Source of the DNA: Thalassiosira profunda
Lineage: Eukaryota; Bacillariophyta; Thalassiosirophyceae; Thalassiosirales; Thalassiosiraceae
Direction of reading: 5' to 3'
DNA length: 12,156 bases
NCBI GenBank assembly: GCA_036939355.1
Contig: JALLAP010001795.1
Location: 1-12,156, forward strand
Shown here: piece after piece, positions 1 to 7,711 of the stretch
Layout of the letters: every line of letters starts with the position of its first letter
Numbering within the stretch: position 1 is the first letter of the stretch
Translations under genes and position numbers: made by a program
The notes under the pieces: model-generated
Database searches by the model: none
Seen by the model: the letters and a program-made list of their open reading frames with translations, nothing else
Told to the model about the DNA's origin: nothing

Positions 1-30
1 GACGGCGAACCCACCACCAAGAAGCCCAAG

Positions 31-883
31 ATGGCGCCCGCCAACCCCCGCATCATCGCCCTCTTCGACGTCGACGGCACGCTCACCGTTCCCCGGGGCG
101 AAGTGACCCCCGACATGATGGCCTTCATGAAATCCCTCTCCGAGAAGATCACCGTCGGCATCGTCGGCGGATCCGACCTCCCCAAGCAGGAGGAGCAGCT
201 CGGCGAGGGAATCGCGAGCCTGTTTCCGTACAATTTCAGCCAGAACGGGCTGGTGGCGTACAAGGACGGGGTGTTGCAGGAGGTCCAGACGATCAGCAAG
301 TTTTTGGGCGAGGACAACATCAAGCGGGTTGTGAATTGGACGATGAAGTACTTGGCGGACATTGACATCCCGGTGAAGGTGTGTATCGATATTGCTGCTG
401 CTGCTGCAATTGCAGCTTGATCTCATGATTTATGCATGAATCTTCACTGACGCAAAACTTGGTGCATCTGTTACTGGGGTGCAGAGGGGAACGTTCATCG
501 AATTCCGCAGCGGCATGATGAACATCAGTCCCATCGGACGCAACTGCTCGCGGGAGGAACGCAACGACTACGAAAAGATCGATCTCGAACGCGGCATTCG
601 CAAGGAGATGGTGGCCGCGATGCAGAAGGAGTTCGCCGACCTCAACTTGACGTTCAGCATCGGCGGGCAGATCTCGTTCGACGTGTTCCCCGCGGGGTGG
701 GACAAGACGTACTGTTTGCAGTTCCTGAAGGAGGGAGAGTTTGACGAGATTCACTTCTTCGGGGACAAGACGTTCGAGGGTGGGAACGATTACGAGATCT
801 TCTCGTCCGAGCGGACCATTGGCCACACCGTGACGAGTCCGGACGATACCAAGGAGCAATGCACGAAGCTTTTCATGAGTTGA
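31..883 (+). CDS. PMM: Phosphomannomutase (PMM), two exons
   Basis: Converts mannose-6-phosphate to mannose-1-phosphate, the precursor of GDP-mannose for glycosylation; cytosolic HAD-family enzyme. Exons 31-378 and 485-883 join in phase 0 across a 106-nt intron (donor GTGTGT, acceptor TGCAG) to give 248 residues, the usual PMM length. HAD motif I DVDGTLT lies at residues 13-19, with Asp13 the expected nucleophile and Asp15 the acid/base. GGSD follows near residue 47 and NGLVAYKDG further on. The cap-domain sugar-phosphate site [11 protein letters not shown] is at 132-142, [13 protein letters not shown] at 173-185, and the metal-binding [14 protein letters not shown] at 209-222. All key motifs are intact. 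The ATG at 31 gives a normal N-terminus, but the frame is open to the window edge (a Lys/Pro-rich stretch), so a longer N-terminus or upstream exon cannot be excluded. The intron holds a short GCT run. The next gene is in tandem, 283 bp downstream. Confidence 0.95.
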
Positions 884-1070
884 GGAATGTGGGAATGTGG
901 TTACGCGTTGGAATCGGTGGAGAATAGATGAACGCGGCATTACCTAGCCCACTCCGGGCTATGGGAGAGAAGTAGATCCGTCGTTGCGAGAGTCCGGACA
1001 AAGTAATCACGTACGTACCCTGGCTACATACGTGAATCCTCCACAGAGCCAAGCCACAAGCACACGCGGC

Positions 1071-1095
1071 CCTCCCATCCGTCCCCGATGGGAGG
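1071..1095 (+). other. 9-bp hairpin upstream of the HEAT-repeat gene
   Basis: CCTCCCATC (1071-1079) pairs perfectly with GATGGGAGG (1087-1095) around a 7-nt loop. It sits 71 nt before the ATG at 1167, so it may lie in the 5' leader of that mRNA or in its promoter. A weaker inverted repeat (TAGCCC..GGGCTA) lies earlier in the same 283-bp gap, around 945-965. The rest of the gap (884-1166) has no recognisable feature; it must hold the PMM 3' UTR and the next promoter. No function is assigned to the hairpin. Confidence 0.35.
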
Positions 1096-1166
1096 CGAAG
1101 CAGCCGCGACAGGGCCGCACTAGCCACACTGGCCATGGCATCGCGTGCGCGTCGATATCTTAGAGG

Positions 1167-4100
1167 ATGAGTGGCCGGCAAGCTCCCCAGCCAAGTCGGT
1201 GGGATGGCCTCTCCTCGTCAGCATCGTCGTCGTCGTTTGCCTCCTCCTCGGGGCGCCGACGACAGCAACTGCCTACCGGCGGGAGCAGCGATAGAGGCAC
1301 ACACCGTTTGCAAAACAAGGGCAATGGGCAGTCAATTCGCCCCGCCAGCTCGGCGGGTGGCAGCTGGAGGAGACGCGCACGCGCATCCAATGACGCGTGC
1401 ACCACCCACCAACAACCACAAGCAGCCGCGGAGGATGAAAAGGCGAGGGAGGCAGTGCAGCAGTTGCAAACTTCCATCACAACTATTTTGGATGCAAATA
1501 TAGATGAAGGGGGAGAGGGCTCCCGCGATGGTGGGCAAAGTTTGGTCCATCGTTCGTTGCATCAATTGGCGTGTTCCCTCTTTGATGGGACAGATCCAAC
1601 GAAATGCATCGATCGCCCACCCTGCCTGAACGAGGCTGGCCCAACAAAAATACTTCCAAATATATCCGATGACGTGATATGGGAGATATCATATTCGCTG
1701 CTGCGCCAAATGCAGATCCTACTGCAATCGGAACAAAACAACAACGACATCCACCAATTCATACTCGGCCTATCCTCAATATCATCAGTATGCCTGCAAT
1801 CCATCAACCATGACCAGCAACGCACACAAAAAGAACAATCGACACGGATAAAGGCAATGACAGATCTGCGCCTGTGCGAATGCGCAACAATATTGCTAGA
1901 TTTGCTTGGGGGCTCATTTTATGATGGCGGTGGAGCCAACGACGACGCACTGCTGTGCAAATCCACCCTCTTTTCTTGCTTGGCAAAAGTCCTCGCCATC
2001 TCGTCGAGGAATGGCCTCGCACCTGCTGCCGAACAAAAGAATGCTAAGGAGAGGCGGGGAGCGCTCTTTCTTTGGGGGGCAGAGAAAACGGTGACTCTGA
2101 TTGCGAGGCAAGCAGTGCTCCCTTTTCTGGAGCAATTCGCGGAAGGCGACGGCGACATATCAACTTCAATGAAGGTGAACTACTGTCGCGGGGCGATGGG
2201 ATGTTTGCATTTGCTTCTGCAAGACCCCAATGTAGAAGAGGGCATCGATCAAAGCTTGGATCGCAACCCTCAGTTGTCGAGACATGCATCTGCAATCTTA
2301 GCACCGCTGGTTGTGGATGTTCTGCACGATGGTAGGGAGAACCAACGCACGAATCCGCTTCGGCCAAGGGTGATGAAAGCAATTATGATGTATTGGCAGT
2401 GGTCGTGCCAGATGTCAGAATTAGGAGAGCAACTCCCACCCCTTGCTTTGAAATGCATGGCGGCGGCCCTCAACGCGATATCTGTCCTCAGAAAGGGCAA
2501 GGCACATACCAAACAATCCGCAAATGCGTCGGAAATCGACGTAGCCACTGTTGCGAGGCACGTCCAGAGCATGCTGCAAAGAGAAGACCTCCAGAGTCTT
2601 TGGCCGACATATCTCAACATTCTGACGCTGCTTTGCTCGGCATATCCAAGTGCCTCGGCTAACCAGTGGCATCTCTTTCTGGAACGAACTCCTGCCAAGG
2701 GGTCGCCATTGCTTTCGATCATTGACGAGAGATCAGCAGCGTTGGAGGGTGACACCTTCGAGGACGCGGCTTGGGTTGCTCTGCCCAGTGCTCTGCATGC
2801 AACGTCAACGCTGCTGTCTGCCCTCCCTCTTTCACTGTGGATTTCCGGGGAGGCAAGGGCATCTATGCGTATCGCCGGTGGAAATTTTGCGTCGCGAGTT
2901 CGCAATGCCCTTTTGGGCGTGATGAATTGCACTCTTGGTCTGATGACTGCAACGAAAAGCCATTTGTCGCATGACCAGCTATCAAGCGACAGCTCGTGTG
3001 CAACATCACTTGAGAGTGCAATGATGCAACATTCTGCGCTGGCAGCAAGGCTGTGCACCTCTTTGCCTTTCAATGGAGAGAATTCTATTCTGCTTCAACC
3101 GGCGTCCAACATTGTTGAATGCGCAGGAGACATATATGTCCAATCTGTGAAAGCTGTGTCGAGCCAGACGCCTTCGACATCGGAGGTGCAGAATGCACTA
3201 CTGCGAAAAGCCATGGTGCATTTTGGCACTGTGATTGTGAGCTGTCTTGAGTCGGAGAGATCGACCCCTGCCAATCAATGGCTTGCTGGACCTTCATCAT
3301 ACGAATTCATTGGCGTTCTGTTGAATGACGAGAGCTGGGACTCTTCTACATCGAAAGACAGAATGAAAATGCTGTCATCCGTGGCGAAGCAATCGCCATC
3401 GACGCTCACTCGAGAGCCTTTCAACCTGGCTTCTTTTTGTGACGTCTGCGCTGCTCAATGTCAAAGTCACTCTGACGCGGAATCGAGAGTTACGGGGATG
3501 CAACTCATTGAGTCCTTTCTCCTTGGCCGAAAAAGCTCAGTAGCCGAAGGCTTTGGTGACGCTATGATCGCATCAGCTGTATCTGAGACGTTCTCTCCAC
3601 TGTTGCTCGCTGCATTGGAGGATCAATCTGCTGCAGTTCGAGCGCGTACCGTCTCGTCAATGGGATCACTCTTGAAACAAGACTGGGTTGATTTGCTTCT
3701 CTCAGATGTGGGCGATGATGAGCTTTCGGTCGATTGGATGCCGTTTGATTCCATCCTCCATTTGTGCTCTTCCGACAAGAACGCGAATGTCAGAAGTTCG
3801 TCTTGCAAAGCAACTGGAGACATCTGCACTGTTTGCATTGGCAGCGATGACACTGGTGAAAGCGAACAAATATCCGACGCCTTTGTGCTCTCCTTCGCGT
3901 GCAAGATATGCGAGGCGATGATGACTGCACTTACCGATAGCAATGCGCCGACTCGGAGCATGGTGCGTATTTGCCAAGTGTTCTTGTTTTTTGCGACCTC
4001 CACGCTCTCATTCACATGCATCTCTCCACCACTATCATTTAAGGCTCTGTTTGCCATCGGAAACACTGCGTTGGCCTTGAAAGAGCGGTATCCGAAGCCT

Positions 4101-5128
4101 GCGCCACTCTACCATTCCATGCAAGAGATGTTTCGTCCTATCTGCACATGCCTACTCGACAAAGACGAAAAGGTCGCAGCCAACGCCATCAGAAGCATCA
4201 GCCACGTTGCTTACTTTGTGTACCATCCNCGACAAAGACGAAAAGGTCGCAGCCAACGCCATCAGAAGCATCAGCCACGTTGCTTACTTTGTGTACCATC
4301 CCGATCTCGATATTGATTCGGATGCGCAAGATGTGTACACGTCTTTGTTATCAGCGTTATCAGACAAGGTACATTTTGCTCTAGATGACGCTGTCGGAAA
4401 ATCTCCCAGGGAGCTGACCTGGAAGCAGAGAAACGGAGCAAAGAAGCATGCGTGGGGATCCTGCACTACCCTCGGAATGCTGCTGGGGTGCACAAAGATG
4501 TACCCAGGCTTTGATGGAGCCGTCGCTGAATCAGTCATGTCTAGTCTGTTTCGATGCATTGAGCTCTCGAGTGTTATCAACGAAAAGATTGCAGCGGCTG
4601 CAACGAATGCTTTGGTAGGGCTGCCGATAGCCCTGTGGCAGCATCTGTCCTCGAGATGCAACTCCATTGGGCGTGGCCTTGCAACATGCTTTGGCTTTCT
4701 TGGCGAGACCAAATCAGTTGCCTCTCTTCGTGCCGATGTCGAAGCCCTTGCAAAGATGCTCCTCGCGTCTGCAAAGAAGGCAGACTTTTGCACGTTGTTC
4801 TTGATCCAAGATCGCGTCCCATTTTCGGTGGAATACTTCTATCAGTGGTTGGTAGCAAACGACGCAGAAGCTGGAGTTCTGGAGGAGATTGCAGCTGCCG
4901 TCTCTAGCCCGGAGGTTGAGCAGGTTTTGGACGTGTCTGTCGTGCAAATGTTCTTGAGCCGCTCAGTTAAACACCGACGCGAAGGNGGTTGAGCAGGTTT
5001 TGGACGTGTCTGTCGTGCAAATGTTCTTGAGCCGCTCAGTTAAACACCGACGCGAAGGGTCGCCCTGCAAATCAGATGACGCGCCGCTTTCACCGGATGG
5101 CGATGATGAGGAGGGCGATGAGTTGTGA
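1167..5128 (+). CDS. HEAT/ARM-repeat protein, HEATR6-like; frame broken by two assembly joins
   Basis: Large alpha-solenoid protein, probably a binding scaffold; the family's biochemical role is not established. An in-frame TAG (1161-1163) just before the ATG fixes the start. Coding blocks are 1167-3962, 4044-4228, 4302-4985 and 5059-5128, giving 1244 residues plus stop, close to animal HEATR6 in length. The N-terminus (to about residue 60) is Ser/Arg/Gln-rich low complexity. HEAT units are clear in the C-terminal half: DQSAAVRARTVSSMG near 818, DKNANVRSSSCKATGDI near 869, DSNAPTRSM|ALFAIGN across the intron at 932/933, DKDEKVAANAIRSISHV near 970, KKHAWGSCTTLGMLL near 1038 and INEKIAAAATNALVGLP near 1085. 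The pattern VR-x(4)-A..LGN and the KxxWxxCxxLGxLL unit resemble HEATR6. The protein ends in an acidic tail (DGDDEEGDEL). A single N at 4229 and another at 4986, each with a 72-nt duplication, shift the frame as given; these look like assembly errors, not biological breaks. Family call from remembered patterns, no alignment run. Confidence 0.75.
3963..4043 (+). other. 81-nt stop-free in-frame intron of the HEAT-repeat gene
   Basis: It starts GTGCGT after ATG (3960-3962) and ends TTTAAG before GCTCTG. The length is 27 codons exactly with no stop, so the open frame reads through it, encoding a hydrophobic segment unlike the rest of the protein. The sequence is pyrimidine-rich. Removing it restores a standard HEAT helix pair (..APTRSM/ALFAIGNTAL..), comparable to the VRAKAAWSLGNL-type repeats of HEATR6. 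The intron call therefore rests on splice signals plus repeat periodicity. Confidence 0.7.
4157..4301. repeat. Assembly join: N at 4229 between identical 72-nt copies
   Basis: Positions 4157-4228 and 4230-4301 are identical over 72 nt and both abut the single N exactly. Neither copy extends further. Keeping one copy and dropping N plus the other (73 nt) restores the HEAT-repeat reading frame, ..LLDKDEKVAAN..YHPDLDIDSD... The best reading is two contigs with overlapping ends that a scaffolder joined with one N instead of merging. Confidence 0.93.
4914..5058. repeat. Assembly join: N at 4986 between identical 72-nt copies
   Basis: Positions 4914-4985 and 4987-5058 are identical over 72 nt and abut the N. 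The overlap length is the same as at the join around 4229. Collapsing the duplication continues the frame ..SVKHRREGSPCKSDD.. to a TGA at 5126-5128. The identical overlap length at two unrelated sites points to a fixed assembler word size rather than biology. Confidence 0.93.
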
Positions 5129-5164
5129 TGCGAGCATTTGGGCAGGAATAGTGTGCTAGGTAAT

Positions 5165-6412
5165 TCATTGCTTTGGCAATCTCTCGACATAGGACTGGAT
5201 TGTCTTGGTGATCCACTCTGGTGGCGGAAATAACTTCCCCGAGCTGTCTACAACCTGCTGAGACATCGGTGCTTCTTTGAATCCATCCCCTATATCCACG
5301 TACACTGCCCAATCGGTAGGAAAGCGTTTCATTACGACTGCCTTCAACCCAGCTTCCTTCCCGTCGCTCCCTTTTGATCTCGCAACCAGAGGCAAAACTC
5401 CATAAACCAACACTGCAGGATCTAGCTCCTTGGGCAGCGATTCAATGCGCGAATTCACAATGATGATGGTGCGAGTCTGACCATACCGCGCCATGATTCG
5501 TCGCAGAGCAATAACGTCCGCCGTCGCGTAGGGCGCAAGAACGATGAGTGCATCTTCGCCATCGGCCAGAATGGCATTTTCGTCAGCCGCTGCAATGGCC
5601 TGGTTGAACGCATCGGGCCCATTTGATATCGTTTCGCCTCCCAGCACACTCCAGAGGCGATTGGACGAGTTGCTGTTTTGGGGCGCCTGCTTCTTCGGTG
5701 CTGGTGATGGTGCTGGTGCGGCAATACCGCTATCATCATCACTTGTTGAATCCCAAGACGACATGAGCTGCTTGCGAAAGTCGTCCACGTCGCCCCCCAT
5801 TGATTCTTCAGCATCTTCCCACGCAGCAGCCCCTGCATCATCATCCCGAATATTGCTCATTGATTCTCCATCCCTCTGCGATATCACCCGCTCAATCTCC
5901 GACCGTTCCTTTTCATCGCGCACCAACACCAAGCTCTTTCGTATCAGTTGCCTCTCGCGCAGATTGTCGGATAGGCAGGAGCAAAAATCGTATGCCGCCG
6001 CCGCGTCATACATCTTGGGGCCTTCCGTAATGTCATAGCTGGGAAGGCGAAGATCGATCATCATCACGTTTTTGCTCTGCGCCATGGCATCGGCAATCGA
6101 TTCCGCGGCCGCCTCTGCCGCTTTTGCGGAGTCGCTCGGGACCACGCCCATAGTGGCATCGTCCCACGAGGATTCCAGCATGGACCGCATCGCCTCCAGT
6201 CGCGGATCGTCGTCCTGCCCCGCATCGCCGAGGCCCCAGTCGTCGTTGGGCGAGGAAAGGATCGAGGTGGAGGAGGGGGTTTGCAACTCGGAGGCCGCTC
6301 GGACGGTGAACCCATGCACCGAATGAAGTGCCCGCGGCACGGCGAAGCCCGTCACGCCCTGATGGGCGGAGAGGGCCAGCAGCACGACGAGCCAGGCCAT
6401 GCGGAGCGCCAT
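5165..6412 (-). CDS. Plastid-targeted DUF1995-domain protein
   Basis: Uninterrupted 415-residue frame. The first 22 residues are a signal peptide (hydrophobic AWLVVLLALSA core) with predicted cleavage at VTG|FAVP. Phe at +1 followed by an Arg/Ser-rich transit-like stretch is the bipartite pattern of complex red plastids, so the protein probably acts in the plastid. The mature region resembles DUF1995: AESIADAMAQ..MMIDLRLPSYDI near 107-128, a central acidic and Pro/Ala linker (about 190-245), then EDALIVLAPYATADV, TIIIVNSRIESLP and a C-terminal block FPTDWAVYVDIGDGF. Known DUF1995 proteins include plant LPA3 (photosystem II assembly) and a plastid adenylate-kinase fusion; no adenylate-kinase domain is present here. 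The linker duplicates a short motif (ESSWDDAT, MSSWDST). The start has A at -3; Met5 is an alternative. Divergent from the RPB9-like gene and convergent with the HEAT-repeat gene. Confidence 0.8.
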   Translation of the reverse strand: MALRMAWLVVLLALSAHQGVTGFAVPRALHSVHGFTVRAASELQTPSSTSILSSPNDDWGLGDAGQDDDPRLEAMRSMLESSWDDATMGVVPSDSAKAAEAAAESIADAMAQSKNVMMIDLRLPSYDITEGPKMYDAAAAYDFCSCLSDNLRERQLIRKSLVLVRDEKERSEIERVISQRDGESMSNIRDDDAGAAAWEDAEESMGGDVDDFRKQLMSSWDSTSDDDSGIAAPAPSPAPKKQAPQNSNSSNRLWSVLGGETISNGPDAFNQAIAAADENAILADGEDALIVLAPYATADVIALRRIMARYGQTRTIIIVNSRIESLPKELDPAVLVYGVLPLVARSKGSDGKEAGLKAVVMKRFPTDWAVYVDIGDGFKEAPMSQQVVDSSGKLFPPPEWITKTIQSYVERLPKQ

Positions 6413-6647
6413 AGTGAATAGGCGAGTGCCTCGAGCCGAGGGACTGAGGATGAGGGTTGGGAAGGGATTTTACGTCTGTCTGCGTTTCACACAACCAGTT
6501 GCAAAATTGTCGACACACAACGGTTGTTGGTGTTGAGGTCGTTTTGTTGAGCTCATTTTGCTCCCCGCGCCGCCGGCCAAAACCCCGCCAGCCCCCGCGC
6601 CGCGCCCTCTCCCACGAAAGGACCTTGCATCCCTCCTAGCCGCCACC
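6413..6647. promoter_or_regulatory. Divergent intergenic promoter region (DUF1995 / RPB9-like)
   Basis: The 235 bp between two outward-facing start codons must carry both promoters. Two hyphenated palindromes of one type are present: CAACCAGTTG (6492-6501) and CAACGGTTG (6518-6526), both CAAC-N(1-2)-GTTG, with centres about 25 bp apart. They resemble MYB-type (YAACNG) half-sites placed back to back. The RPB9 side is C-rich. No clear TATA box is seen. The regulatory role is inferred from position and repetition only. Confidence 0.45.
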
Positions 6648-7329
6648 ATGAGCGGACAAAACGAGCAGCAGGCCCAGGTGCAAAATCCGCCCCCCGCGGG
6701 CGGCCTCTTCGGCGACGACGACGACGAGGAGAACGGCCAACAGCAGCAGCAACAGCAGCAGCAATACGACGACGATCTGGGGTTGGACGACGTCCTGGGC
6801 TTGGACGACGGCGCCGGCGAGGTCCCGGCGGACCACGAGGGGGCGCTGCTGATGCGATTTTGCCCCCACGATTCGTCCATGCTGTATCCCAAGGTAAGCT
6901 TGATGGGCACACATTTTAGCATGGGCGGGCAATGAGTGCAGCGATGTGTCTGGTGCTGACAGCACAGTAAAGCCCAGCCATTATCGAGATGATCTCACAT
7001 TCAACCACATTTGATCTGTGCTCGGATGAAAGGAAAATCGATCCGAGCAAAAGCTCCTCTACGCCTGCCGCCTCTGCCGGTACACCGAATACGCCCAGGG
7101 GCAACTGATATACAAGAACATGCTGAAGAAGGAGGTGGGGAACGTCCTGCACACGGTGCCCTCGGCGGTGAGCGACGACCCGACATTGCCTAGGAGTCAG
7201 AACGCGCACTGCGGAAAGTGCGGGCACAACGAGGCGGTGTTCTTCCAGAGCGACACGAGCGACGTGCGGAACGATACCCTGGCGCTGATTTTCGTGTGCT
7301 GCAATTGCGATTACAAATGGGTCGCATAA
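6648..7329 (+). CDS. RPB9: RPB9-like RNA polymerase II subunit, two exons
   Basis: Small zinc-ribbon subunit of nuclear RNA polymerase II, acting in start-site selection, fidelity and transcript cleavage. The start has a near-perfect Kozak context (GCCGCCACCATGA) and is the first ATG. Exons 6648-6893 and 7033-7329 join in phase 0 over a 139-nt intron (donor GTAAGC, acceptor GATGAAAG), giving 180 residues; typical RPB9 is about 110-125. Residues 1-66 are an extra N-terminus with acidic runs (DDDDEE, DDDL) and nine consecutive Gln. The core follows: MRFCPHDSSMLYPK|ENRSEQKLLYACRLC, then SDDPTLPRSQNAHCGKCGHNEAVFFQS and FVCCNCDYKW. The second ribbon has its four Cys (CGKC, CCNC). The first has CRLC, but its N-terminal CxxC reads C-P-H-D, so one expected Cys is Asp. 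The DPTLPR and GHNEAVFFQS signatures favour RPB9 over the Pol I and Pol III paralogues. Confidence 0.92.
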
Positions 7330-7711
7330 ACGATGAGATGCGATAAACATTGAGGAGTGTGGGGTTGGGGTTCTTAATTTGGTGCACATGATGTGTTATG
7401 CAGGGGGCAGCTGATAATAACTGGGGGGGATGCAAAACGAAGCGAATAGGTGGGGGGCACGGCAGCTGACAATACCAGGGGGGATGCACAAACGAAGCGA
7501 ATAGGTGGGGGGAGGCTGGAGGGGAAGCTTATCATAGCAGGAGACGAAACACATCAGGGGGAATGCCGTGAGCATCAATCCACATCAATGAAAAGAGTCT
7601 GACTCCGTTTAGCTTGATAGCGTTATTATCGCAAATTGACTCGAGTAGATCGCAGTTACGTTCAAACAGGGGCGACAAACACTTTCAACAGAGAGGTCCT
7701 CCGATGGCTAT
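7330..7711. other. Convergent intergenic region (RPB9-like / kinase)
   Basis: 382 bp between two stop codons, expected to hold both 3' UTRs. The main content is the G-rich tandem repeat at 7406-7515. No AATAAA is seen close to either stop (ATAAAC occurs shortly after the RPB9 stop). No credible ORF or structured RNA was recognised. Confidence 0.6.
7406..7515. repeat. Two-copy 55-bp G-rich tandem repeat
   Basis: Copies at 7406-7460 and 7461-7515 both begin GGCAGCTGA and share AACGAAGCGAATAGGTGGGG. They differ by a few substitutions and compensating 1-nt indels. A much weaker third copy may start near 7524. Each unit has two runs of 6-7 Gs, about 22-29 nt apart. Confidence 0.85.

Noticed and set aside
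320..940. A 206-codon minus frame opposite PMM exon 2
   Set aside because: No family similarity. It spans the PMM intron and exon, where the plus strand encodes all PMM motifs.
4157..5058. The 72-nt repeats as genuine tandem duplications or mobile-element target duplications
   Set aside because: They abut single Ns exactly, share one length at unrelated sites, and removing them restores the reading frame both times.
5544..6038. Plus-strand frame opposite the DUF1995 gene
   Set aside because: Ser/Ala/Arg-rich shadow translation with no domain; the minus strand carries the continuous 415-residue protein.
6558..6647. Longer RPB9 N-terminus starting before 6648
   Set aside because: The upstream in-frame codon is TTG, not ATG; the ATG at 6648 has a near-ideal Kozak context.
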